Assembly (NCBI GenBank): GCA_002688265.1
Contig: NZCK01000013.1
Coordinates: forward strand, 1 to 39,473
From: an archaeon
GTDB taxonomy: Archaea > Nanobdellota > Nanobdellia > Woesearchaeales > GW2011-AR9
Direction of reading: 5' to 3'
DNA length: 39,473 nt
Below are positions 32,713-39,473 of this stretch, piece by piece. The notes under the pieces were generated by a model. The model saw only the letters and a list, made by a program, of their open reading frames with translations, ran no database searches and was not told the origin of the DNA. Every line of letters starts with the position of its first letter. Position 1 is the stretch's first letter. The translations under genes were made by a program, and so were the position numbers.

Positions 32713-32793
32713 TTTACAGTTTTATTGACTGTAAACATGTTGAAAATTGATCTGAAGATATAGAACTAAGTTCTATTTGTCATTTTAAAATGA
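32713..32793. promoter_or_regulatory. Cluster of three inverted repeats between the helicase and S-layer genes
   Basis: TTTACAGT-7 nt-ACTGTAAA (32713-32735); ATAGAACT-A-AGTTCTAT (32760-32776); TCATTTTAAAATGA (32780-32793). All arms are perfect. They lie between two divergent promoters in a 382-bp non-coding gap, suitable as operators or as transcript-end structures. Confidence 0.6.
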
Positions 32794-32876
32794 TGAACTG
32801 CTTAAACTAAGAAATTTTAGCATTTAACTACGTCGATAAAAGACACAGTATGTTCTTTTTGACTGTATTGCGAAAA

Positions 32877-32886
32877 GTTTATAAAC
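32877..32886 (+). promoter_or_regulatory. TATA box of the S-layer gene
   Basis: GTTTATAAAC preceded by CGAAAA as BRE-like element. Transcription should begin near 32910, giving an unusually long leader of about 145 nt. Confidence 0.65.
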
Positions 32887-32923
32887 GAAATTTGGGTTTT
32901 TTGCTAGTATTATACTCAATAAC

Positions 32924-33006
32924 GGAGCAGAGCTTCGTCTATAAAATCGAAAGAGGTCTTCTTCGTGGAAGCCTTTTCGGGATTTTTATATGACGGCAAG
33001 TGCTCT
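32924..33006 (+). promoter_or_regulatory. Folded 5' leader of the S-layer mRNA
   Basis: Outer stem: GAGCA (32925-32929) with TGCTC (33001-33005) and CTTCGTC (32933-32939) with GACG-gc-AAG (32992-33000). Inside: a 12-13 bp hairpin, CGAAAG-AGG-CTTC arm (32948-32962) with GGAAG-CC-TTTTCG (32967-32979) and a 4-nt loop. A ribosome site GGAGGTG (33041-33047) follows, 9 nt before ATG 33057. May stabilise or regulate this highly expressed mRNA. Confidence 0.6.
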
Positions 33007-33056
33007 TTAGAGGTTAAGAGAATAAAAAAACTGAAACACTGGAGGTGTTTTGAATT

Positions 33057-35579
33057 ATGAATACAAAAAACGTGGTAAAAAGGCTAGCTGCTGTTGCAAC
33101 AGGAGCTGCTATGCTAGGAGCAACCGTAATGGGTGCATTCGCAGCAGATTTGAGTGATTATCCTGATATGTTCGTTGCAGACGGTACATTTGATGGTTAT
33201 TTTGTAGTGGGAGAAGCAGCTGCTTCAGTTGATAATCTTGCTATGACTGATATTGCAACTAACATGTGGTATATGGCTGCAGGTGATGATGCAACAACAA
33301 CAACAACTATTGAAGGAGACGCATGGTTAGCTGCAACAAGTTCTAACTTCTTAGAGCTTGGAGAAAGTATAACTAGTGTAGAGGGTTACCTTGATAGTAG
33401 TATGCTTGATGCATTAGCTGATGGAGAGATCTCTAACGCTAAAGGAACTGCAGATTATGAACAATTCCTTTATTTTAGCACAAATGGGGCAGAAGTTGCT
33501 TTCCAAGAAGATGATGATGATAATGTAGGATTCTTCTATAAAATTAACTCAAGCAGTGATATTGCACGTTATGTGGTGGATTTTACAACTGCATTAGAAT
33601 CAGATGTTGATTCTAATGGAGATTTTGATGATATCGAAGATGAAAAAATTTCAGTTTTTGGTAGAGAATATACTATTACCACAGCTAGAAATGATTCTCG
33701 TTCAACTCAACTTATTTTAATGGGTGGAGCAGCTTCAGATACTATCAATGAAGGAGAAACAAAAACCTACACTGTAGGAGATGAATCTTTTGAAGTAGAA
33801 CTTCTTTCAGTAACATCTACACAAGTACAGTTTTCCATTAACGGAGAAACTACTAGTAAGTTAGCTGATAGTGAGACAGATGTACTTGAAGATGGAGTAA
33901 CTAATATTGGAATTACAGATATTACTTACCAAGCATATGCTGGTGGTATCCACAGTGCAAGTTTCTTCTTAGGTGCTGATAAAATAGAACTAAAAGATGG
34001 AAATAATATGAAAGTTAATGAAGAAACCATTAATGAAGCGACTGTAGTTATTACTGAAACCTACTCTGGTGGAGATATATCTATTTCTGAAATTAGTGTA
34101 AACATGACTGCAGAAGATGATCTATATGTAGCAGAAGGTGGAAAACTAAGTGAAGCAACTGATCTTGATGAGCCAGAAGTGTTATTCACTCAGAATTGGG
34201 ATCTTGAGTTCAGTTCAGTAGATGTAGAAATTGATGAATCAATAGATTTGACTTTCTCTGAAAGTGATGAACAAGCAGATCTTACAATGGATCTTTATAG
34301 TGGAGATGTAGTTATGCCTTTAGCATACATCAACAACTCCGGAGATAATATTATTGCAGGAGAGAAAGATGGGCAAGAATTAAGATGGACTCAATTTGAA
34401 AATATTCGAAAGAATGATTACTTCATTGTGAGTACTGCAAATCCAACTGATGATCAAGCAGATGCAAAATCTTATTTGCTACAGTATAAGGGGTCAGATG
34501 CAACCGGAGATGATAGTCCAAAGGCAACTATTAAAGATGTAGCATCAGGAGAAGATCTTGAAGTTAGTGTAGCTGCTGCAGGTACTTTTGATTTGAGATT
34601 GGGAGGAACAACATTCTCTTTCCGTAACATGAGTGAGGATGCAATTACTAGTACAGATGACTTTGACATCAACTTGACTTCCGGAGGGTTCACTGGAATT
34701 GCAGCAGTAGCAGGTGAAATTGAACAAAGATATTTATCTTTTAGAACTGCAGATAACCACTGGGTAAGACTTCAAGATACCGATGCAAACATAACAAGTG
34801 ATGCTGGAGCCACTGCTGCATGGACAGTTGAAGTTATGCTTGATGACACCGATAAGATGGATGATTCCACTGATGTGGCAGCACCATATTATACTTTGAT
34901 GAACGTTACTTTGAATGTGTCTTCAGAAGAATTTACTGCTACAATTGGTACATTATATGATGGACAGGCAGGTGTAGAACAAACTGGTATAGCAAACCCA
35001 GATGATAGTGATATCACTTGGTACCGAAGTAGTTATGGTGAACTTTTAACTACAACTTCAGTAACTAGTTCTCCTGACAAGTTTGAGTTAGATCTACCTA
35101 GTGTACAAGCTGAAGTTTTGCTTTATGTGACAAGTGGAGCTGTTAGTTCTTCAACCACAACTAGTGCTGATGGAACATTGACTGCTGTACGTGTTGTTGA
35201 CGCAACCAAACTTGACAGTGAAGTATCTAGCGTAAGTGCTCAGAACTTAATTGTTGTAGGTGGACCATGTGTTAACAGTGTAGCTGCTGAACTTGCTGGT
35301 AACCCAAGCGATTGTACTGAAGGGTACAGTGCTGGTGTAGCAAACGTTCAACTCTTCGAAAACGGAGATAGTGTTGCTATGTTAGTTGCTGGTTACAGTG
35401 GAGACGACACCCGTCTTGCAGGACAAGTTCTAGCTCACAGATACGACGAGCTAACAGGTGAATCCTTAGAAATTGAAGGAACCACCTACAGTGACGCAAC
35501 TATCGCTGCACCTTCAGCTGCTGCTGAAGAAGTAGTTGAAGAAGAAGCTGCTGCTGAAGAAGAAGTAACTGAAGAATAA
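33057..35579 (+). CDS. S-layer protein
   Basis: 840 aa. Signal peptide with cleavage near GAFA-AD (residue 29/30). N-terminal domain with FDGYFVVGEAAASVDNLAMT (45-64) and C-terminal domain from about residue 727 (NLIVVGGPCVNS, VAMLVAGYSGDDTRLAGQVL, RYDELTG) as in archaeal S_layer_N/S_layer_C-type proteins; long Thr/Asp/Ser-rich beta middle. It ends in an Ala/Glu-rich tail with no membrane span, so anchoring must be through partners or charge. Codon use is more regulated and richer in GC-ending codons near the 3' end, as for abundant proteins. The leader, strong promoter and terminator support high expression. The lipoprotein at 13218 shares the two end motifs. Confidence 0.88.
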   Translation: MNTKNVVKRLAAVATGAAMLGATVMGAFAADLSDYPDMFVADGTFDGYFVVGEAAASVDNLAMTDIATNMWYMAAGDDATTTTTIEGDAWLAATSSNFLELGESITSVEGYLDSSMLDALADGEISNAKGTADYEQFLYFSTNGAEVAFQEDDDDNVGFFYKINSSSDIARYVVDFTTALESDVDSNGDFDDIEDEKISVFGREYTITTARNDSRSTQLILMGGAASDTINEGETKTYTVGDESFEVELLSVTSTQVQFSINGETTSKLADSETDVLEDGVTNIGITDITYQAYAGGIHSASFFLGADKIELKDGNNMKVNEETINEATVVITETYSGGDISISEISVNMTAEDDLYVAEGGKLSEATDLDEPEVLFTQNWDLEFSSVDVEIDESIDLTFSESDEQADLTMDLYSGDVVMPLAYINNSGDNIIAGEKDGQELRWTQFENIRKNDYFIVSTANPTDDQADAKSYLLQYKGSDATGDDSPKATIKDVASGEDLEVSVAAAGTFDLRLGGTTFSFRNMSEDAITSTDDFDINLTSGGFTGIAAVAGEIEQRYLSFRTADNHWVRLQDTDANITSDAGATAAWTVEVMLDDTDKMDDSTDVAAPYYTLMNVTLNVSSEEFTATIGTLYDGQAGVEQTGIANPDDSDITWYRSSYGELLTTTSVTSSPDKFELDLPSVQAEVLLYVTSGAVSSSTTTSADGTLTAVRVVDATKLDSEVSSVSAQNLIVVGGPCVNSVAAELAGNPSDCTEGYSAGVANVQLFENGDSVAMLVAGYSGDDTRLAGQVLAHRYDELTGESLEIEGTTYSDATIAAPSAAAEEVVEEEAAAEEEVTEE

Positions 35580-35588
35580 GGTTACAAC

Positions 35589-35613
35589 TTTTTTTCTTTT
35601 TTTTTCTTTTTTT
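35589..35613 (+). terminator. T-tract terminator of the S-layer gene
   Basis: Three T runs (7, 9 and 7) separated by single C residues, 10 nt after the stop; typical of archaeal termination without a hairpin. Confidence 0.7.
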
Positions 35614-35645
35614 ATATTCTAAATAGTGATTTACTAATTACAAAG

Positions 35646-35655
35646 TTATTTAAAT
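35646..35655 (+). promoter_or_regulatory. TATA box of the citrate-cleavage operon
   Basis: TTATTTAAAT, 23-32 nt upstream of ATG 35678, leaderless spacing. Confidence 0.55.
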
Positions 35656-35677
35656 TAGTTTAAGAAAATACTTTCTA

Positions 35678-36895
35678 ATGAAACTTAAAGAATTTGAAGG
35701 AAAAGAATTGTTCACAAAATCAGGGATTTCTACAAGCAAAGGAATACTTATTCGCTCGCTAGATGAACTAAATCAAATTGATTTTAACACAAGCACCTTT
35801 ATTGCAAAAGTCCAAACATTGCAAGGTGGACGTGGTAAAAAAAGAGGAGTAAGGATAGTCTCAAATAGACAAGATGCAGAAGCTTTTGTAAATGAATTCT
35901 TAGGTAAAGAATTTCACGGAGAACTTGTACAAGAAATACTCCTGGATGAAAAAATAGAAATATTAAAAGAATTGTATTTAGGTTTGTTGTTTGATACAAA
36001 AAAACGTGTTCCAATTTTTATTTTCAGTGAACAAGGAGGGGTAGATATTGAAGAATTACAACTGAATTCTCCAAATAAAATTATTGTAGAAGAAATTAAT
36101 ATCTTAAAAGGACTAACTAAAGAAAATTGTGAAGAATTATTATCAAAAAGTTCTTTTACTGAAGAAGTAAATTTTAAATTACAAAAAGTTATGAAAAATC
36201 TTTGGAAATGTTTCACGCAATTTGATTGTAAAATGCTTGAAGTAAATCCGCTCGTTATCACCAAAGATAATTCTCTTATTGCAATTGATTCTGTGGTTGT
36301 TTTGGATGATGATGCAAATTATAGACGGGAAATTAAGTTCTCAAAACGAATGGATGATCGTAAAAAAACACCAAGAGAAATAGCTGCAAATAAGATAGAT
36401 GAAAATGATCCTAAAGGAGTTGCAGGTAAAACATTCATTGATCTTGATGGTGATATTGGAATTCTTACTAGTGGTGGTGGCGCCTCAATGACTCTAATGG
36501 ACGCTTTGTTAGAATATGGGGGAAAGGCAGCAAACTTCACAGAATATAGTGGTGACCCTTCAAGAGAAAAAGTTCAACAGTTAACTAGAATAGTTCTAAG
36601 TAAAGAAAATCTCTCAGGATTACTTGTGGCTGGAGTGATAGCAAATTTTACAAATATTAAAGAGACACTAACAGGTGTTGCAGATGTTCTTATTGAACTA
36701 AAACCAGATTATCCCATTGTAATCAGGAGGGCTGGGCCTCATGATACCGAAGCTAAAATTATGCTTGCAGAAATAAAAGATAATTATGGGCTTGATATTC
36801 ATTATTTTGATGAGAAAACACCAATGACAAAATCTGCAGAGATCATTGTGGAATTATCTAAAAAATATAAACAAAAGAAAGGTGTAACACAATGA
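35678..36895 (+). CDS. Citryl-CoA synthetase / ATP-citrate lyase, SucC-like subunit
   Basis: 405 aa. ATP-grasp N-terminal half (FEGKELFTKSGI, KVQTLQGGRGKKRGV, FDCKMLEVNPLVI) and a CoA-ligase C-terminal part. The second part fits the citrate branch rather than succinyl-CoA synthetase: SGGGASMTLMD (265-275), AANFTEYSGDPSREK, RRAGPHDTEA and HYFDEKTPMTKSA parallel ATP-citrate lyase segments of the form SRGGGAS, GEYSGAPS, RRGGPN-x-QEG and HVFGTETHMT. Together with the next two genes it should convert citrate, CoA and ATP to acetyl-CoA and oxaloacetate. Overlaps the next gene by 4 nt (ATGA). Succinyl-CoA or acetyl-CoA synthetase activity is the alternative. Confidence 0.85.
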   Translation: MKLKEFEGKELFTKSGISTSKGILIRSLDELNQIDFNTSTFIAKVQTLQGGRGKKRGVRIVSNRQDAEAFVNEFLGKEFHGELVQEILLDEKIEILKELYLGLLFDTKKRVPIFIFSEQGGVDIEELQLNSPNKIIVEEINILKGLTKENCEELLSKSSFTEEVNFKLQKVMKNLWKCFTQFDCKMLEVNPLVITKDNSLIAIDSVVVLDDDANYRREIKFSKRMDDRKKTPREIAANKIDENDPKGVAGKTFIDLDGDIGILTSGGGASMTLMDALLEYGGKAANFTEYSGDPSREKVQQLTRIVLSKENLSGLLVAGVIANFTNIKETLTGVADVLIELKPDYPIVIRRAGPHDTEAKIMLAEIKDNYGLDIHYFDEKTPMTKSAEIIVELSKKYKQKKGVTQ

Positions 36896-37821
36896 GTATT
36901 CTTATTAATGAAAACACTAAGTATCTGATTCAAGGAATTACTGGAAAACAAGGAACAAGAGCAGCAATTGATATGCTAAAATTAGGAGCAAAATTAATTG
37001 CAGGTGTAACACCCAAGAAGGGAGGGCAAACCGTTCAAGGAGTACCAGTGTATAATTCAATAAAAGAAGCTCAAGAAGCAGGAAAAATAATTGATTGTTC
37101 TGTTGTAATGGTTCCTCCCCGTTTTGCAAAAGGAGCAATAGTTGAAGCAATTGAATCAAAAGTTCCAATAATTAATATCATTACAGAAAATATTCCTATT
37201 CATGATATGGCTTATTGCCTAGCATTAGCAAGAGAAAGACAAGTAAGGATTATTGGTGCAACTTCAGCTGGGATTTATAGTGTTGGAAAATCAAAATGTG
37301 GCCCAATTGCTAGTGGGAAATCTAAAATTGCTGTTTGCGAAGGACCAATAGGGGTGATTTCAAGAAGTGGGGGGATGAGTTGTGAAACTGCTTTAGTGTT
37401 AACTCAAACTGGTCTTGGACAAAGTAGTATAGTTAGTATTGGAAGTGACGTTTTAATGGGGAGCACGTTTAAAGAAGTTGTAGAATTGTTTGAGAATGAT
37501 TCTGAAACAGAAGGAATAGTATTGTTTGGAGAAATAGGTGGAACAAGTGAAGAAGATTTGGCTAATTGGTTGATAAAAAAGAAAAATGAGGAAAAGCCTT
37601 TCACAAAACCAATAGTGGCTTTTATTTCTGGAAAGTTTGCTGAAAATTTAGGTGTACAAAATGTATCATTAGGCCATGCTGGAGCAATAATTGAAGGAAA
37701 TACTGGTACTCGAGAAGGAAAAGTTCGTGCATTAAAAGAAGCAGGAGTTATTGTAGCAGAATATCATCATGAAGTTGGAGATTTGATGAAAAAAGCTTTA
37801 ATTGAAAATAATAGAGCATAA
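36892..37821 (+). CDS. Citryl-CoA synthetase / ATP-citrate lyase, SucD-like subunit
   Basis: 309 aa. CoA-binding Rossmann fold (LIQGITGKQGTRAA), ligase domain with ISRSGGMSCETA and the phosphohistidine loop SLGHAGAIIEG (His262) that carries the phosphate between ATP and citrate. GEIGGTSEED is a partner-binding segment. The ATGA overlap with the SucC-like gene indicates a stoichiometric complex. Class is sure; citrate specificity rests on the operon and on the SucC-like partner. Confidence 0.88.
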   Translation: MSILINENTKYLIQGITGKQGTRAAIDMLKLGAKLIAGVTPKKGGQTVQGVPVYNSIKEAQEAGKIIDCSVVMVPPRFAKGAIVEAIESKVPIINIITENIPIHDMAYCLALARERQVRIIGATSAGIYSVGKSKCGPIASGKSKIAVCEGPIGVISRSGGMSCETALVLTQTGLGQSSIVSIGSDVLMGSTFKEVVELFENDSETEGIVLFGEIGGTSEEDLANWLIKKKNEEKPFTKPIVAFISGKFAENLGVQNVSLGHAGAIIEGNTGTREGKVRALKEAGVIVAEYHHEVGDLMKKALIENNRA

Positions 37822-37861
37822 GTTATTAATGAATAGTTCAAATAGTGTTATTAATGAATAA
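37822..37861 (+). repeat. Pair of direct repeats before the lyase gene
   Basis: GTTATTAATGAATA occurs at 37822-37835 and again at 37847-37860, starts 25 nt apart, in the 100-nt gap before the citryl-CoA lyase gene. Could be regulator sites on one face of the helix, or a tandem slip. Confidence 0.6.
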
Positions 37862-37921
37862 GATAAATTAGAGAACGGTAACTAATAACAATAATTAACA
37901 TATAATGAGAACAGGTGAACA

Positions 37922-38668
37922 ATGAAATATCAAACAAGAATCTCAAAAATGGATAGATCTGATGAATCACAACCAATGCATGTTATTCGTGGTAAGCGGT
38001 TAAGCAATTTATTAGCAGAAAAATCATTTAGTGAAACAGTTTTCTTTTTACTTTCTGGTCGTGAACCTGATCCAAAAGAAGCTGTGCTTTTCGATAAAAT
38101 GTTGCTCTCAGTTATTGATCATGGAATGGGAACGACTTCTAGTATGACTTCAAGATTTGTGGCATCTGGTGGAAATAGTTTGCATGTTGCAGTTGCTGGA
38201 GGAGTACTTAGTATTGGAGATTATCATGGCGGAGCTGTTGAAAAAGCAATGAAACAATTTTTGCATTGGGTAACAATGGATGAAACAGATTTGCGTGAAG
38301 AAATTAAAAGGAAAATTTTGGCAAAGGAAATAATTTATGGATTTGGACATAAAGTCTACAAAACAGGAGACCCTAGAGTAGAAGTGTTAACAAATGAATC
38401 TGCAAAATTAGGATTTATTTCAAAATATTTGCATTTGAAAGACATAATAGAAGATGTTTTTAGTCAAGTTAAAGGAAGAGCAATTCATGCAAATGTTGAT
38501 GCCATTCTTGCATTATTTTTGTGTGATTTTGGTTTTGATCCACTCCTTGGGAAAGGAATCTTTTTAATTGGGAGAGTTCCTGGACTGATAGCGCAATCAC
38601 ATGAAGAATTAGTTCATGAAAGACCTGTGCGAAGAGTGCCTGAAGAAAGAATAGAATTAGTAGAGTAG
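37922..38668 (+). CDS. Citryl-CoA lyase (citrate-synthase-like)
   Basis: 248 aa, much shorter than citrate synthase (about 370-430) but the length of citryl-CoA lyase. Citrate-synthase catalytic positions are kept: His102 in DYHGGAVEKA, His143 in YGFGHKVYKTGDPR and Asp193 in HANVDAILA. SMTSRFVASGGNSLHVAVAG and LIGRVPGLIAQSHEEL match the C-terminal lyase part of ATP-citrate lyase. It cleaves citryl-CoA to acetyl-CoA and oxaloacetate. GGTGA at 37914-37918 is a close ribosome site. The start could vary slightly. Confidence 0.88.
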   Translation: MKYQTRISKMDRSDESQPMHVIRGKRLSNLLAEKSFSETVFFLLSGREPDPKEAVLFDKMLLSVIDHGMGTTSSMTSRFVASGGNSLHVAVAGGVLSIGDYHGGAVEKAMKQFLHWVTMDETDLREEIKRKILAKEIIYGFGHKVYKTGDPRVEVLTNESAKLGFISKYLHLKDIIEDVFSQVKGRAIHANVDAILALFLCDFGFDPLLGKGIFLIGRVPGLIAQSHEELVHERPVRRVPEERIELVE

Positions 38669-38686
38669 AATTAGTTAAATAAAAAA

Positions 38687-39473
38687 ATGATTGAAATCGA
38701 TTATCGTTTATATTTAGTATTTGTTCTTGTTTTTAGTGTAAGCTATGCTGCACTTCGATTCTGGGTAACTAGGGCAAAACAAGCAGGATTAAGTGGAAAA
38801 GATATTCATAAACCACATCATCCAGAAGTTGCTGAAATGGGTGGTTTGCCCGTGGTTTTCGCTTTTATTGTAGGAGTTTTTGTGTATTTGGCGGTTCGAG
38901 TTTTCATGTTTGGAAGTCATGCAAACAGTGAATCTATTTTTGCAATAGTTCTAGCAGTGTTACTAGCCGCAGTAATAGGGATGGTTGACGATATCTTGGG
39001 CTGGAAAATTGGTTTACGACAGTGGCAAAAACCAGCACTTACTTTGCTTGTAGCTTTTCCTATTATGGCAGTAGATGCAGGAGTTAGAGTAATGCATATT
39101 CCTTTTTTTGGGCAAGTAAATTTAGGATTATTGTACCCTTTCATTGTGATCCCCGCAGTAGTATTAATTGGAAGTAATGGCACAAACATGTTAGCTGGTT
39201 ACAATGGACTTGAAGCAGGACTTGCAGTGATTATTATTTCTACTTTGGGTTGGCTCTCTTATACCAATGGCTTAGCCTGGGTTGCGGCACTTTGTGTGTT
39301 AATGCTAATTGCAGTATTAACATTTTTATTATTCAATAAATTTCCTGCGAAAGTATTCCCTGGAGACACATTTACTTACGCAACAGGGGCATTTATTGCT
39401 GCGATTGTTATTTTTGCTGATTTAGAGAAAGCGTTTTTGATTCTTTTTATCCCCTTTGTAATCGAGTTTTTTA
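38687..39473 (+). CDS. GPT-type UDP-sugar:polyprenyl-phosphate sugar-1-phosphate transferase, cut by the window end
   Basis: At least 262 aa from ATG 38687; open to the last base. Polytopic membrane enzyme of glycosyltransferase family 4 (GPT/AglH/MraY group), which moves GlcNAc-1-P or similar to dolichyl phosphate, the first step of lipid-linked oligosaccharide assembly for N-glycosylation. Landmarks: KDIHKPHHPEVAEMGGLP, MVDDILGWK (the DD pair), GSNGTNMLAGYNGLEAG and FPAKVFPGDTFTY, the last closer to the GPT of archaea and eukaryotes than to MraY. At least seven membrane segments. It probably supplies glycans for the S-layer and surface proteins in this window. Confidence 0.9.
   Translation, partial: MIEIDYRLYLVFVLVFSVSYAALRFWVTRAKQAGLSGKDIHKPHHPEVAEMGGLPVVFAFIVGVFVYLAVRVFMFGSHANSESIFAIVLAVLLAAVIGMVDDILGWKIGLRQWQKPALTLLVAFPIMAVDAGVRVMHIPFFGQVNLGLLYPFIVIPAVVLIGSNGTNMLAGYNGLEAGLAVIIISTLGWLSYTNGLAWVAALCVLMLIAVLTFLLFNKFPAKVFPGDTFTYATGAFIAAIVIFADLEKAFLILFIPFVIEFF

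Overview
The window looks like a chromosomal segment of an AT-rich archaeon, most plausibly a DPANN lineage of the Woesearchaeota/Pacearchaeota kind (inference). Archaeal marks seen directly are ribosomal protein S8e, a membrane-anchored LonB protease, a ScpA kleisin, a tRNA with bulge-helix-bulge introns, an S-layer protein, a COG2112-type kinase domain, a GPT-like sugar-phosphate transferase, and many TATA boxes placed 25-30 nt upstream of start codons (leaderless transcripts). Several genes look bacterial in type: a class I GAPDH, a full-length RelA/SpoT protein, and secreted proteins with peptidoglycan-hydrolase folds.

Layout. 1-4403: 3' part of enolase, then two secreted multidomain proteins that share a duplicated N-terminal domain but carry different wall-active modules (VanY-like plus DUF2272-like; lytic-transglycosylase-like plus SGNH hydrolase). 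4462-6863: RelA/SpoT homologue and a Nudix hydrolase. 6905-7900 (-): double Lrp/AsnC regulator. 8040-16964: an accessory region of about 9 kb with 14 mostly unrecognised genes (signal-peptide proteins, lipoproteins, small cytosolic proteins); one lipoprotein resembles the S-layer protein. 16985-24364: GAPDH, a membrane protein, an m5C RNA methyltransferase, an M29-like aminopeptidase, Sua5/YrdC, a two-gene small-protein operon with its own promoter and terminator, S8e, and an unknown protein. 24413-27843 (-): LonB encoded in two overlapping frames with the break inside an intein. 27997-28878 (-): ScpA. 29001-31977: two paralogous Cys-rich surface proteins flanking a tRNA-Val(UAC) with two introns, one in the T-loop, and a methyltransferase-kinase fusion. 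32006-32674 (-): a helicase reduced to its first RecA domain. 32675-35579: palindromes, promoter, folded leader and gene of the S-layer protein. 35678-38668: a three-gene ATP-citrate-cleaving operon (citryl-CoA synthetase subunits plus citryl-CoA lyase). 38687-end: partial GPT-type transferase for N-glycosylation.

How the genes fit together: glycolytic enzymes (enolase, GAPDH) and a route from citrate to acetyl-CoA and oxaloacetate; a cell surface built of S-layer, glycan-carrier enzyme, lipoproteins and secreted wall hydrolases; and stress or quality control (RSH, Nudix, LonB). The most unusual items are the apparently split intein of LonB, the T-loop intron in tRNA-Val, the pair of archaeal wall-hydrolase proteins, and the orphan surface-protein region with an S-layer-like lipoprotein.
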